Source: Leptospiraceae bacterium
GTDB taxonomy: Bacteria > Spirochaetota > Leptospiria > Leptospirales > Leptospiraceae
Reading direction: 5' to 3'
Assembly: GCA_022402465.1 (NCBI GenBank)
Contig: JAKRSH010000041.1
Span: forward strand, 58,485 to 122,484
Length of the DNA: 64,000 nt
Position 1 is the first letter of the stretch. Every line of letters begins with the position of its first letter. The translations under genes and the position numbers were made by a program. Below the pieces are notes generated by a model. It saw nothing but the letters and a program-made list of their open reading frames with translations, ran no database searches and was not told where the DNA came from. This document shows, piece by piece, positions 56,147 through 63,652 of the stretch.

Positions 56147-56719
56147 TTATGGGAGCACTTGCAAGACAGATGCCAATATATTCTCCAAAAAGTCGCCTCT
56201 ATCTTTTCCTGATTTCATTGTTCTGGCAATGCTTAAAGAGCCAACCATTGTGGAAAAAATATATTGAACATTCTTCCTCTTATCTTTATAGTCTGATGGT
56301 AATCCGCTTTCTAAAGCAGAATAGAATTTATCTAAGCCTGCATGGAAGACATTTTTGATCTTCTGAGGTCCAAGTGCAACTTCTGATACAAGAGCTGCAA
56401 AAATACATCCATTTTCTGTATCTCGAACATGCTGCTCACTCAAATAATATTTAATCCAATTCCTTAACCCTTCCTTGGTATCATTCTTAATCAAGGCGCT
56501 AAGGTAGTCTGTAAGTAAATTTATTTGCTTTTCAATACTGAGTGCCAAAAGATCGTCTTTACCTGAGAAATGACTATATAAAGCTCCAGAAGTCAGACCG
56601 AGTGACTCCATAATGGTATCAACACTTGCACTATGAATACCTTTCTTCTTTATAACTTTGATAGATTGATCTATAATCTTTTCTCTAAGTTTTTCCTTTT
56701 CCCCAGACCTAGTTTTCAT
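56147..56719 (-). CDS. TetR/AcrR-family transcriptional regulator
   Basis: The 190-residue repressor has an N-terminal helix-turn-helix (IHSASVDTIMESLGLTSGAL with YSHFSGKDDLL) and a ligand-binding domain with a QacR/YcdC-like C-terminal part (NGCIFAALVSEVALGPQK). The gene faces the same way as the oxidoreductase-Ohr-SDR cluster that follows upstream on the minus strand, and it probably regulates that cluster in response to electrophiles or lipophilic compounds. Start is firm. The link to the cluster is inferred from position. Confidence 0.88.
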   Translation of the reverse strand: MKTRSGEKEKLREKIIDQSIKVIKKKGIHSASVDTIMESLGLTSGALYSHFSGKDDLLALSIEKQINLLTDYLSALIKNDTKEGLRNWIKYYLSEQHVRDTENGCIFAALVSEVALGPQKIKNVFHAGLDKFYSALESGLPSDYKDKRKNVQYIFSTMVGSLSIARTMKSGKDRGDFLENILASVLQVLP

Positions 56720-56931
56720 TTAGATTTCCCTTTTTACTAATCGTTAACTTCAAAAAATGAGCTACCTTAAATCTTTTTCAATTTATTTTGAAGATGAAAA
56801 AAAGTAATATAGAATCAATATATTCTTCTTCTTATCCCTTTAAGAAATCTCAAATCAAATTAATCTCTCAGGATGATATAGGAAAAAGAATTTTATACTT
56901 TTTTAATAGGAAGAATACCTTTTTCTTTTTC

Positions 56932-57912
56932 TTAAGGAATCAATATAGTCTTACCTATTGTTTCCCTGTTTTCCATCTTTCTGTGAGCTATGTAAGCATC
57001 TTTTAAAGGGAAGTTTTGTCCTATAAGAACCTTCAGCCTTCCAGTTGTTACTTGAGAAAAGAGATATTCATACGCTTCCTTCATTAAATCTGGTTTTTCA
57101 AAATAACTAGCTAATCCAAAACCTTGCAAAATTTGGTTTTTATTTATAAGAGAATAGGCTTCAATTGACGTAGAGTCACCTGTAGGATTTCCAAAACTAA
57201 TAAGCCTACCAAAAGGTGCAAGGCAATAATTAAGGCTCTTTTGTAAAATATCGCCGCCCACAGAGTCTACAATTAAATCGACACCTCTTTCATTGGTAGT
57301 TTTTAATACTTTTTGAACCCACTCAGATTCTGAATAATTGATTACTACATCGGCACCCAATGATTTGACTATAGTAAGTTTTTCGTCATTACTTGCGGTG
57401 GCAATTATTTTACCTGCTTTCATTTGCTTGGCGATTTGAACTTGCAATGAACCTACACCACCTGCTGCTGCGTGTATTAGAACAGTTTGTCCTGCTTGTA
57501 ATCTTGCTCCATCTTTCAGCATCAAGTAAGCTGTAAGACCTTGAACTTGCAATGCCAAAGACTCTTGACTAGAAACAGTAGGCGGCAGGACGGACGCCAA
57601 ATAAGAGTCCGTAACTGCATATTGAGCATATCCTCCACCATTAGGAAGCATAGCAACCACACGATCTCCCACGGAAATATTCTGGACACCGTTCCCGATC
57701 TCTTTAACGATACCTGCCACTTCAAAGCCAGGTAAATACGGTAACGAGACCGGGAATACATATTGATTTCTTCTTTGCATGGCGTCCGAAAAATTCACTC
57801 CCGCTGCTTCTACTTTGATTACAATTTGCCCTTCACCCGCGTAAGGAATTGGTACTTCATGTAATATCAATTTTTCAGGATTGCCAAATTCATTCACTAT
57901 TATTTGATTCAT
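56932..57912 (-). CDS. zinc-type/quinone oxidoreductase (MDR family)
   Basis: A GTG start (57924) is possible, but the ATG at 57912 has GGAG six bases upstream and is preferred (326 residues). MDR features are VKVEAAGVNFSDAMQRRNQY, LPYLPGFEVAGIVKEIGNGV, the NADPH loop AAAGGVGSLQVQIAKQMKAG and ADVVINYSESEWVQKVLKTT. It lacks the structural-zinc cysteine block, so it is of the quinone oxidoreductase type and reduces quinones or reactive carbonyls with NADPH. It is 20 bp from the Ohr-like gene, in the same minus-strand unit. Confidence 0.9.
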   Translation of the reverse strand: MNQIIVNEFGNPEKLILHEVPIPYAGEGQIVIKVEAAGVNFSDAMQRRNQYVFPVSLPYLPGFEVAGIVKEIGNGVQNISVGDRVVAMLPNGGGYAQYAVTDSYLASVLPPTVSSQESLALQVQGLTAYLMLKDGARLQAGQTVLIHAAAGGVGSLQVQIAKQMKAGKIIATASNDEKLTIVKSLGADVVINYSESEWVQKVLKTTNERGVDLIVDSVGGDILQKSLNYCLAPFGRLISFGNPTGDSTSIEAYSLINKNQILQGFGLASYFEKPDLMKEAYEYLFSQVTTGRLKVLIGQNFPLKDAYIAHRKMENRETIGKTILIP

Positions 57913-57932
57913 ATTTTTCTCCACTTTTTTTG

Positions 57933-58337
57933 TTAATTTTCAATAATTTCATAAACTGTATTGATATTTCCTATTGCAGCTTTTGAGTAATTACAAATTG
58001 ACTTAGTCACCTTAATAAGTTTGTCTGCGGTATCATAATCGATTCCGTTTAATTTGACAATAAGATTCGCATAAAGCTCTAAATCATTGTCGTCAAGAGA
58101 AACACTTATTTTAGTTGTAACAGAAACTTCTCCGATTTTAATTCTCTCAATTCCTGCCGCAGCGATTAAACTTGTAATAAAACAAGACGACCAAGCAGCT
58201 GCAAATAATTGTACTGGATCAGTCGCTCGCCCAGCATATCCCACTTCTTTTGGAAATCTTAAATCTGGAATAGATAATTTTGTATGTATGCTTCTATCTA
58301 TTAAGGCGGTGACCTCAGCTTGATGTAACATTCCCAT
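57933..58337 (-). CDS. OsmC/Ohr-family peroxidase
   Basis: The 134-residue protein has the two reactive cysteines of organic hydroperoxide resistance proteins, one in LFAAAWSSCFITSLI and one in KSICNYSKAAIGN. YAGRATDPVQLFAAAW matches the family's conserved block. Ohr proteins reduce organic hydroperoxides using dithiols such as lipoamide. It lies between the quinone oxidoreductase and SDR genes, giving a stress-detoxification context. Start at ATG 58337. Confidence 0.88.
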   Translation of the reverse strand: MGMLHQAEVTALIDRSIHTKLSIPDLRFPKEVGYAGRATDPVQLFAAAWSSCFITSLIAAAGIERIKIGEVSVTTKISVSLDDNDLELYANLIVKLNGIDYDTADKLIKVTKSICNYSKAAIGNINTVYEIIEN

Positions 58338-58343
58338 ATTGAA

Positions 58344-59243
58344 TTAATTCTCCACGTTAATAATTAATTCGCTCAGACCAAAATCTCGCAGGATACTTTC
58401 CTGTACTTTACTTGCGGTTTCATTTATGACTTCAGCTACCCCTCCTGTTACTTTGTCTACCACAACCCTCAATGGTCGTTTCCCATTAGGAGTTTCAACT
58501 AATTTTAGAATATGGTCGGCCACGTCTTGGGGTTTATTTGGTAAATTCGGGTCTTGCATTTGCTGAGTATAATTTTCGTAATAGCTTCCCATTAGTTTTG
58601 CCGTAACGCCATATTCAGTTGCAACAACTTGGTTGGAAGGCTGTAATACTTTTTGTATTAACTCTGTGGAAAATGGACCAGGTTCTATAATACTTACATC
58701 TACCCCCAACGGTTTAAGCTCATAATACAAGCTCTCACTAATTGCTTCTAATGCAAATTTGCTTGAATCATAAACCCCTCCAAATGGGATCACTACTCTG
58801 CCCAAGACACTAGAAACTTGTATTAGCAACCCAGCCTTTTGTTGGCGCAGTACAGGTAAAAAAGCATTTGCAACTCGAACAGCACCAAATACGTTAACTT
58901 CATAAATTTTCTTGTAGTCATCAATGGTAAAGCTCTCTATTAAACCACCACTGAAAATACCGGCATTATTGATTACGACATCTATACTACCATTTGTAGA
59001 ATTTAAGACATTTTCCTTGGCGGATGCTATGCTTTCATCAGAAGTTACATCTAATTCCAAAACTCTGAGTTCTACTCTGTTGTCTTTTGCCCATAGTTCA
59101 AGTTCATTTGCATATTGCGCATTACTTCCCTTAATGTTACGCATGGTAGCAAAAACTATGTACCCATTTAAGGCAAGTGTTTGAGCAGCTATTTTTCCGA
59201 AACCGGAGCTAGCTCCGGTAATTAAAATTTTTTTTAATGACAT
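58344..59243 (-). CDS. short-chain dehydrogenase/reductase (SDR)
   Basis: The 299-residue SDR has TGASSGFG (about residues 9-16), INNAG in DVVINNAGIFSGGLI, Ser in LLIQVSSVLGRV and the Tyr-x3-Lys pair in GVYDSSKFALEAISE. Length is slightly above the classical form because of a C-terminal extension. The substrate is unknown. It starts the minus-strand run SDR-Ohr-Qor, with 6-20 bp gaps, probably one operon controlled by the TetR protein downstream. Confidence 0.9.
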   Translation of the reverse strand: MSLKKILITGASSGFGKIAAQTLALNGYIVFATMRNIKGSNAQYANELELWAKDNRVELRVLELDVTSDESIASAKENVLNSTNGSIDVVINNAGIFSGGLIESFTIDDYKKIYEVNVFGAVRVANAFLPVLRQQKAGLLIQVSSVLGRVVIPFGGVYDSSKFALEAISESLYYELKPLGVDVSIIEPGPFSTELIQKVLQPSNQVVATEYGVTAKLMGSYYENYTQQMQDPNLPNKPQDVADHILKLVETPNGKRPLRVVVDKVTGGVAEVINETASKVQESILRDFGLSELIINVEN

Positions 59244-59286
59244 ATTAATTCCTATAAATATCTATATCCCCTAACAACTATTTGTA

Positions 59287-59321
59287 AAACATCTTTCTTG
59301 CTTTATGCAAGAAAGATGTTT
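59287..59321 (-). terminator. terminator of the YCII-domain gene
   Basis: AAACATCTTTCTTGC (59287-59301) pairs perfectly over 15 bp with GCAAGAAAGATGTTT (59307-59321), 5-base loop. On the minus strand the stem ends in TTTTACAAAT. It lies about 51 bp after the stop of the YCII gene (59373) and upstream of the SDR start. Confidence 0.8.
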
Positions 59322-59372
59322 CATTGTTTTGATGAGGTCGTGTTAATTTGAAGTATGCTCCAAAATTTACAC

Positions 59373-59714
59373 TTACCTTTCCTGAATTGGGCGAACTTCT
59401 ACGCTACCTTCTTCATCCAAGATCGGACAGCCTTTTGAAATTTCCACAGCATCATTCATGTCTTTTGCATTTACTATAAGATAGCCGCCAACCATTTCAT
59501 TTCCTTCGGCATACAGCCCATCCGAAACTACTTTCTTTGATCCTTTGACATGCTTGCCTGATACTTTAAGTGCATCCCCACCTGCAAGAATTCCTTTTTC
59601 AGCTAGTCCACCCATCCATTCATTCCAGGTTTGAATCACGTCTTTTGCGGCCTGTGAATTAGCTGTGGAAATATGAGTATTGCCACCTCTGAATATTAAT
59701 GTAAATTTTTCCAT
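59373..59714 (-). CDS. YCII-related (DGPF) domain protein
   Basis: The 113-residue protein matches YCII-related proteins: MEKFTLIFRGGNTHISTANS at the start, then NEWMGGLAEKGILAGGDALK, GGYLIVNAKDMNDAVEISKG and GCPILDEEGSVEVRP. YCII domains are dimeric ferredoxin-like folds with unclear function, often near stress or sigma-factor genes. AAGGAGAT precedes the ATG. An inverted repeat at 59769-59806 lies in its promoter region. A separate terminator parts it from the SDR operon. Confidence 0.82.
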   Translation of the reverse strand: MEKFTLIFRGGNTHISTANSQAAKDVIQTWNEWMGGLAEKGILAGGDALKVSGKHVKGSKKVVSDGLYAEGNEMVGGYLIVNAKDMNDAVEISKGCPILDEEGSVEVRPIQER

Positions 59715-60033
59715 TTTGGTATCTCCTTTTCATTGTGCCTAAATTTACTAAGCATTATTCATAGTATTCGTTATCATAAATAAAAATCAATCTTTTTTTG
59801 ATAACGATCGTGATTTTAATTTTCACTATTGAAAATCCCTGAGACTATTCCTGGGATCAAGTCTTCTTTTTAATATCAAAATCCGCAATCCCCTTATAGA
59901 TCAGGAAATTGACTGTTGCAGTTAGAGAATAGAAGGTCCCTAATTGAAACTTCTTAGGATTATTATTTCAAGTCTTGTCACAGGTCATTATGCTCTTTGT
60001 CTAATCAAATGTTAAAAAATTAAAAGGATTTAA
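59715..60033. other. 319-bp gap with promoter-like sequence, no gene
   Basis: Apart from the inverted repeat at 59769-59806 and A/T-rich sequence, I see nothing gene-like between the YCII gene and the frameshifted ORF at 60034. AAAGGATT just before the ATG at 60034 is a ribosome-binding site for that remnant. Confidence 0.4.
59769..59806. promoter_or_regulatory. inverted repeat upstream of the YCII gene
   Basis: CGTTATCA (59769-59776) and TGATAACG (59799-59806) form a perfect 8-bp inverted repeat with a 22-bp AT-rich spacer, 55 bp upstream of the ATG at 59714. A TetR-type dimer site would be shorter; two dimers, or a loop with T-run, are alternatives. Confidence 0.4.
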
Positions 60034-60344
60034 AATGATAAAAACATGGATCGTGGTAGCATTCATAGCTACCTCTCTTTGGGCTTCTTGGAAAAGAATG
60101 GCTTCATGCAGTTTCTTGCGCTGGAGGTTTAAATTCTTATCGACCAGGCGATTTCAACGGTTATTCACTAGGTGAAAACCTAAAGAGCTTTCAACAAACT
60201 TCGGTTCTATGTAATATGCATTTTAGACCAACCTTTGCAATCCATCCTGTATACAAGATTTCTGATAAAGAACTTAAATTAGCTTGTCAACGATACTTAG
60301 AATATTTGAAAACTGAGAATCTCAATCGAGAATTTGAAATCTAA
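60034..60344 (+). pseudogene. frameshifted small exported protein
   Basis: An ATG at 60034 after AAAGGATT starts a signal peptide (MIKTWIVVAFIATSLWAS) that runs into a short stop-limited tail. A second frame, open from about 60076, reads ...GKEWLHAVSCAGGLNSYRPG and on to ...KLACQRYLEYLKTENLNREF before TAA (60342-60344). The two together look like one exported protein split by a one- or two-base indel near position 60090. Alternatively the second frame is a separate small ORF. I do not recognise it. Confidence 0.4.
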
Positions 60345-61056
60345 AAAGGAGAAAAAGCCATTTAATTTAATATGGAGCAAAAAAGAATATTCTAATTTAG
60401 ATGCGTCGGGTGGTATTGGGTTCAAAATTTCAAAATACTATTCAGAAAAAGGTTACAATTTATTTACTGTATCAAGGAAAAAATCCGAGTATGCACATTG
60501 GATATCTGCTGATTTTAATGATTCGGACTGCCTACTGAAATTAAACTCCGAATTAAAACAAGTCCATATTGATGCTTTGTTATACTTGGCTGGAACGTGG
60601 GAAAAAAATGCTTTTACCAACGAATATAATTTTGAGGAATCTACTTCCAAAGAAATAGACAACGTAATCAATCTAAACTTAGTTTTTCCAATTAAAGCAA
60701 TTCAGAATTTCTTACCAAATCTTAAAATTAGTAAAAATCCTAAAATAATCATTATTGGAGCAGCAATCGGAGGACTGAATCTAACTCGATGTCCAGAAGT
60801 AGCCAATACTTCTTCAAAAATTGGATTAAAAGGAATGGTAATGGCTTTAAGACAAAGTTTAAACAAAGACAAAATAGGTATAACCTTAATAAATCCAGGA
60901 AATTTGGAAACTGAAGAAGTGTTGAATGATTTAAGAACTGTAAATAAAGATGAAACATTCACAATTCCTTTTTCCGATTTGTTTTTATGCATAGACACCG
61001 TTATTAACTCATCGAATCGATCAAATATAAATGAAATCGATTTAACAAATATGTAG
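60334..61056 (+). pseudogene. decayed SDR-like protein, damaged N-terminus
   Basis: The frame starts at a TTG (60334) and gives 240 residues, but the usual first strand before the GASGGIG loop is absent; instead the text reads NLIWSKKEYSNLDASGGIG. In other frames just upstream the DNA spells MEQK and KNILI, which together would complete a normal SDR start (KNILIT-x-ASGGIG), so two indels seem to have hit the 5' end. The catalytic tyrosine is Asn (NTSSKIG, where Y-x-x-x-K is expected). ALLYLAGTWEKNAFTNEYNF and the Rossmann core remain. It is probably an inactive relic. Confidence 0.5.
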
Positions 61057-61073
61057 TTTGAAAAATATTCTTC

Positions 61074-61201
61074 GCATAATATCGGATTACCTTTACGCTT
61101 CGGGACAAGACCTCGCAAGCGAGCGACACATAGGCTTTCTGTCACTCCAATCTTAATAATTTTGGAGACAGCTTTTCCAATCCTGAATCTTTTAGTTAGA
61201 T
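61074..61201. repeat. degenerate attC-like repeat (copy A)
   Basis: GCATAAT at 61074-61080, followed by ATCGGATT, aligns with the R'' end of the later repeats, and GTTAGAT (61195-61201) matches the consensus GTTRRRY of attC R' ends. GGATT/AATCC near the ends pair, and CTCGC-AA-GCGAG (61112-61123) forms an inner hairpin. It is shorter (128 bp) and more diverged than the three copies downstream. A 60-bp leftover lies between it and the first complete cassette. Confidence 0.45.
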
Positions 61202-61360
61202 GGTATGATAGTTTGATAAGAAATTGAAAACTTATTGAAAGGAATGAGCATTAATGAGAAGTTAATCGTCAGTCAGTTAGCGAACGCCTCGAGACATAGG
61301 TAACACTTTAAGATAAAAATATGTAATAAGGTTAAAAATTAGAAGTTGACAAAGTGAAAT

Positions 61361-61382
61361 ATATATACTGTCCTGTATATAT
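61361..61382. promoter_or_regulatory. palindromic operator of the vapBC module
   Basis: ATATATAC (61361-61368) and GTATATAT (61375-61382) form a perfect 8-bp inverted repeat with spacer TGTCCT. It covers the start codon region of vapB (ATG at 61381). A TTGACA (61346-61351) upstream may be the -35 box. VapB-type antitoxins usually repress their own promoter through such a site; that role is inferred. Confidence 0.6.
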
Positions 61383-61611
61383 GAACCGAGCTAAATTATT
61401 TAAAAATGGTGATAGTCAAGCTGTAAGACTTCCTAAAGAGTTTAGATTTAAAGGTAAGGAAGTTTATCTTAGAAAAGATGGAAACTCTGTAATTATTTCG
61501 CCAATTGATGATGCTGTTGATCGATTATGGAAATCAATTAATGATTTTCCCGAAGATTTCAAAATAGAACGAAATCAACCTGATAGTTTTGATTATAGAA
61601 AATCCCTATGA
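61381..61611 (+). CDS. vapB: VapB-type antitoxin (SpoVT/AbrB-like)
   Basis: The frame opens at 61354, but that start lies before the operator, and the ATG at 61381 gives the normal antitoxin start MNRAKLFKNGDSQAVRLPKE (76 residues). This is the swapped-hairpin AbrB/MazE DNA-binding domain. The C-terminal tail (FPEDFKIERNQPDSFDYRKS) would wrap around and block the toxin. Its stop overlaps the vapC ATG (61608-61611). The palindrome at 61361-61382 is the likely operator. It is the first gene of cassette 1. Confidence 0.88.
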   Translation: MNRAKLFKNGDSQAVRLPKEFRFKGKEVYLRKDGNSVIISPIDDAVDRLWKSINDFPEDFKIERNQPDSFDYRKSL

Positions 61612-62009
61612 ATCAGTATTTATTAGATACGAATATTTGTATCTACATAATAAATCAAAAACCAGATTCTGTGTATAAGAAATTTAAAAAAGTAAGTTTA
61701 GACAATATTTTTGTTTCCTCAATCACAGAATTTGAATTGAGATATGGTGTTGAAAAAAGCGAAAAATCAGAGAAAAATCGAATTATTCTTAATGAATTTT
61801 TAAGTTATTTGAATATCATTTCTTTCGAGTCAAAAACTTCATCAATTGCTGGAGCTATAAGATCCAAATTAGAAAAGAAAGGTGAAATGATAGGACCTTA
61901 TGATTTACTTATTGCCGCTCAAGCATTGGAAGGTGGTTACACCTTAGTCACTAATAATGAAAAAGAATTTAGAAGAATTAAAGAATTGAAAATCGATAAT
62001 TGGATTTAA
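61608..62009 (+). CDS. vapC: VapC-type PIN-domain toxin
   Basis: The 133-residue PIN ribonuclease has conserved acidic positions Asp7 (LLDTN), Glu41/Glu43 (TEFELRYG) and Asp99 (GPYDLLIAA). The fourth, near VTNNEKEF, is Asn117 in this protein. VapC toxins cut tRNA or rRNA when free of antitoxin. Translational coupling to vapB (ATGA overlap) and gene order antitoxin-toxin are normal. The stop at 62009 is followed 17 bp later by repeat B, as expected for a cassette gene. Confidence 0.9.
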   Translation: MNQYLLDTNICIYIINQKPDSVYKKFKKVSLDNIFVSSITEFELRYGVEKSEKSEKNRIILNEFLSYLNIISFESKTSSIAGAIRSKLEKKGEMIGPYDLLIAAQALEGGYTLVTNNEKEFRRIKELKIDNWI

Positions 62010-62026
62010 AAATAAAACTGACCGAC

Positions 62027-62188
62027 GTATAACTTCGGATTGACGCTTCGTTCGGGTCAAACCCTCACTATGGGCTAAAGTCAAATTGGTCTTAGTCACT
62101 TCGATTGCGAAGCAATCTCGTGCCAACGGTAACGTGTCCTAAAGGACACTCACCTACGACCAACGTCGACAATCCTAATGCGTTAAGC
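62027..62188. repeat. attC-like repeat B (162 bp)
   Basis: GTATAAC (62027-62033) at the left and GTTAAGC (62182-62188, consensus GTTRRRY) at the right bound the repeat. Inside, GGATTG/CAATCC pair near the ends. TTGGTC (62086-62091) pairs with GACCAA (62158-62163) and encloses two hairpins: GATTGC-GAA-GCAATC (62103-62117) and GTGTCCT-AA-AGGACAC (62135-62150). GGGT-CAA-ACCC (62054-62064) is a third small stem. It ends cassette 1; the last six bases belong to cassette 2. Confidence 0.75.
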
Positions 62189-62225
62189 GAAATGCATTAA
62201 ATTATTTTAAAAAAAGGAACAAATT

Positions 62226-62738
62226 ATGAAAATTAAATCTTCACTGCTTTTTCTTATAGTAATGATTAGTTTAGAATCATGTAAAACTTCTGAAATTTCT
62301 TTAGGAAATGAACATATAGTTGATAAATATATGCATATTTTCAAGAGTCTTTCTAACGATGAAGTGAAAAGTATAACTGAAAATGTTACTTTAAGACATT
62401 TTGACGAAGAGTATCATGGAAATCAAATTGAATATAATAGCATTGATGGAAAAACTTTTCTTTGGTACCCAAATAACAAATTACTAGTAGTTGGACATTA
62501 TAAAATCAAAGAGAATAAAATTATTTGTTTTAATTACAATGGAAAAGTTAAAAATCATGTTACAGGCGAAATTGGAGGAGTTTGGAATTGCCAAGAAATT
62601 ATTCCTTATTTCAAGAGAATTAAAGAAAGCAAAAATTCAAATGTATTCAATTTTAATGAAGAAAAAAAAATTCCATATGTATTGAATCGTTTTCCTGAAG
62701 AAACTATTGAAAGTTTATTAAATAAAATAGAAAAATAA
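62226..62738 (+). CDS. cassette-borne lipoprotein of unknown function
   Basis: The 170-residue product has a lipobox signal (MKIKSSLLFLIVMISLESC, Cys19) and a mature domain without recognisable motifs (strands such as KTFLWYPNNKLLVVGHYKIK, and GEIGGVWNCQEIIPYFKRIK). AAAAAGGAACAAATT precedes the ATG, so it has its own ribosome-binding site. Alone in cassette 2, it lies between repeats B and C. Such cassette genes are usually strain-specific, and I do not recognise the family. Confidence 0.65.
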   Translation: MKIKSSLLFLIVMISLESCKTSEISLGNEHIVDKYMHIFKSLSNDEVKSITENVTLRHFDEEYHGNQIEYNSIDGKTFLWYPNNKLLVVGHYKIKENKIICFNYNGKVKNHVTGEIGGVWNCQEIIPYFKRIKESKNSNVFNFNEEKKIPYVLNRFPEETIESLLNKIEK

Positions 62739-62763
62739 AAATCAAATTTAAAAAATGCACTAC

Positions 62764-62924
62764 GCTTAACTTCGGATTGCCGTTTCGTTCGGGTCTTGCG
62801 CCTTCCCTCCAGGCTTCGCCACATTCCTCTCCGTCACGCTTCTTGCTATGCAAGAACACGCGCCGACGCTAACACCTCTTCGAGGCTCAGCTACGAGGAA
62901 GGTCGGGTAGCTTTTTCGTTAGCC
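62764..62924. repeat. attC-like repeat C (161 bp)
   Basis: GCTTAAC (62764-62770) matches RYYYAAC and the right end is GTTAGCC (62918-62924), which departs from GTTRRRY in one base. TTCCTC (62824-62829) pairs with GAGGAA (62895-62900), replacing the TTGGTC/GACCAA pair of repeat B by a compensating change. It encloses TTCTTG-CTATG-CAAGAA (62840-62856) and CCTC-TTC-GAGG (62875-62885), in the places of repeat B's two hairpins. The right end has lost the CAATCC box. Confidence 0.72.
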
Positions 62925-62965
62925 GCCATGATTATTTAAAAATTTTACCATATTTATTTTTTTTT

Positions 62966-62982
62966 CTTGACAAGTTGTCAAG
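62966..62982. promoter_or_regulatory. 17-bp palindrome over the phd-PIN promoter
   Basis: CTTGACAA-G-TTGTCAAG is a perfect palindrome with 8-bp arms and one central base. Its left half contains TTGACA, which would be the -35 box of the toxin-antitoxin promoter. Binding of the Phd-type antitoxin here would block transcription, as in known modules of this kind (inferred). Confidence 0.6.
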
Positions 62983-63002
62983 TAGGAACTTTTAATAAAG
63001 TA

Positions 63003-63242
63003 ATGAAAGCTTTTCCTATTGGTGAATTAAAAAGTAACTTTTCAAGCATACTCGAATTAGTTAAAAATGGTGAAGAGGTTGAAATTCTATTTGGAAAAGG
63101 TAAAAAACCTGTAGCTAAGATTGTTCCTCTTCAAAACGACAAAAAAGGAAAAAGGTCATTAGGCATTCTTAAAGGAAAATCTAAAGTTTCTTTTTCAAAT
63201 AATTTTAAGATTACTGAAGAAGAGTTATTAAATCTAAAATGA
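63003..63242 (+). CDS. Phd/YefM-type antitoxin
   Basis: The frame is open from 62967, but that TTG lies inside the operator; the ATG at 63003 gives the usual start MKAFPIGELKSNFSSILELV (79 residues). The Phd/YefM fold is recognisable in the first half (KNGEEVEILFGKGKKPVAKI). The rest is a charged tail that would contact the toxin. Its stop overlaps the toxin start (63239-63242). It is the first gene of cassette 3. Confidence 0.82.
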   Translation: MKAFPIGELKSNFSSILELVKNGEEVEILFGKGKKPVAKIVPLQNDKKGKRSLGILKGKSKVSFSNNFKITEEELLNLK

Positions 63243-63637
63243 GTTATTTAATTGATACCCATTGTATTCTTTGGTGTATAACAGATCCAGACAAACTTAG
63301 TAAAAATGTTCTAAGAATCTTAGAAAATCCAAATAATAGGATATTTGTCACAAGCCTATCTTTATGGGAAATTGCCTTAAAGATTCGATTAAAAAAATTA
63401 ACTATTTCTGGTTTTAAATCAGAAGAAATACCAAATCTCTTAAAACGAATGAGTATTGAAGTGCTAGATTTATCAGCTGAGGAAGCGATAAATTTTTCGA
63501 GCCTTGACTTAATTGGACATACAGACCCATTCGATTTGTTTTTAGTCTATCTAACGATTAGAAGAAAGCTTATTTTGATTTCAAAGGACGCTATAATTTC
63601 GAAATTAAAGATTAAAGGATTTAAAACGTTTTGGTAA
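63239..63637 (+). CDS. PIN-domain toxin paired with a Phd antitoxin
   Basis: The 132-residue PIN ribonuclease keeps the acidic residues Asp6 (LIDTH), Glu44 (SLWEIALK), Asp96 and Asp99 (HTDPFDLFLV) and Asp117 (ILISKDAII). It belongs to the second PIN subgroup that is usually paired with Phd-type antitoxins. When free it would cleave RNA. It is coupled to the antitoxin by an ATGA overlap. Repeat D begins 16 bp after its stop, closing cassette 3. Confidence 0.88.
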   Translation: MSYLIDTHCILWCITDPDKLSKNVLRILENPNNRIFVTSLSLWEIALKIRLKKLTISGFKSEEIPNLLKRMSIEVLDLSAEEAINFSSLDLIGHTDPFDLFLVYLTIRRKLILISKDAIISKLKIKGFKTFW

Positions 63638-63652
63638 GCCTTTAATCAAGGC

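Noticed and set aside
56788..57006. Plus-strand 72-aa frame between TetR and the oxidoreductase
   Set aside because: Low-complexity Phe/Ser-rich text, no ribosome-binding site, overlaps the end of the oxidoreductase gene on the other strand.
61352..61380. A -10 box for vapBC at standard distance from TTGACA
   Set aside because: TATACT lies only 12 bp after TTGACA, and the standard distance has no TATA-like hexamer, so no full promoter is called.
62967..63002. Upstream TTG start for the Phd antitoxin
   Set aside because: It lies inside the operator palindrome; the ATG at 63003 matches family starts.
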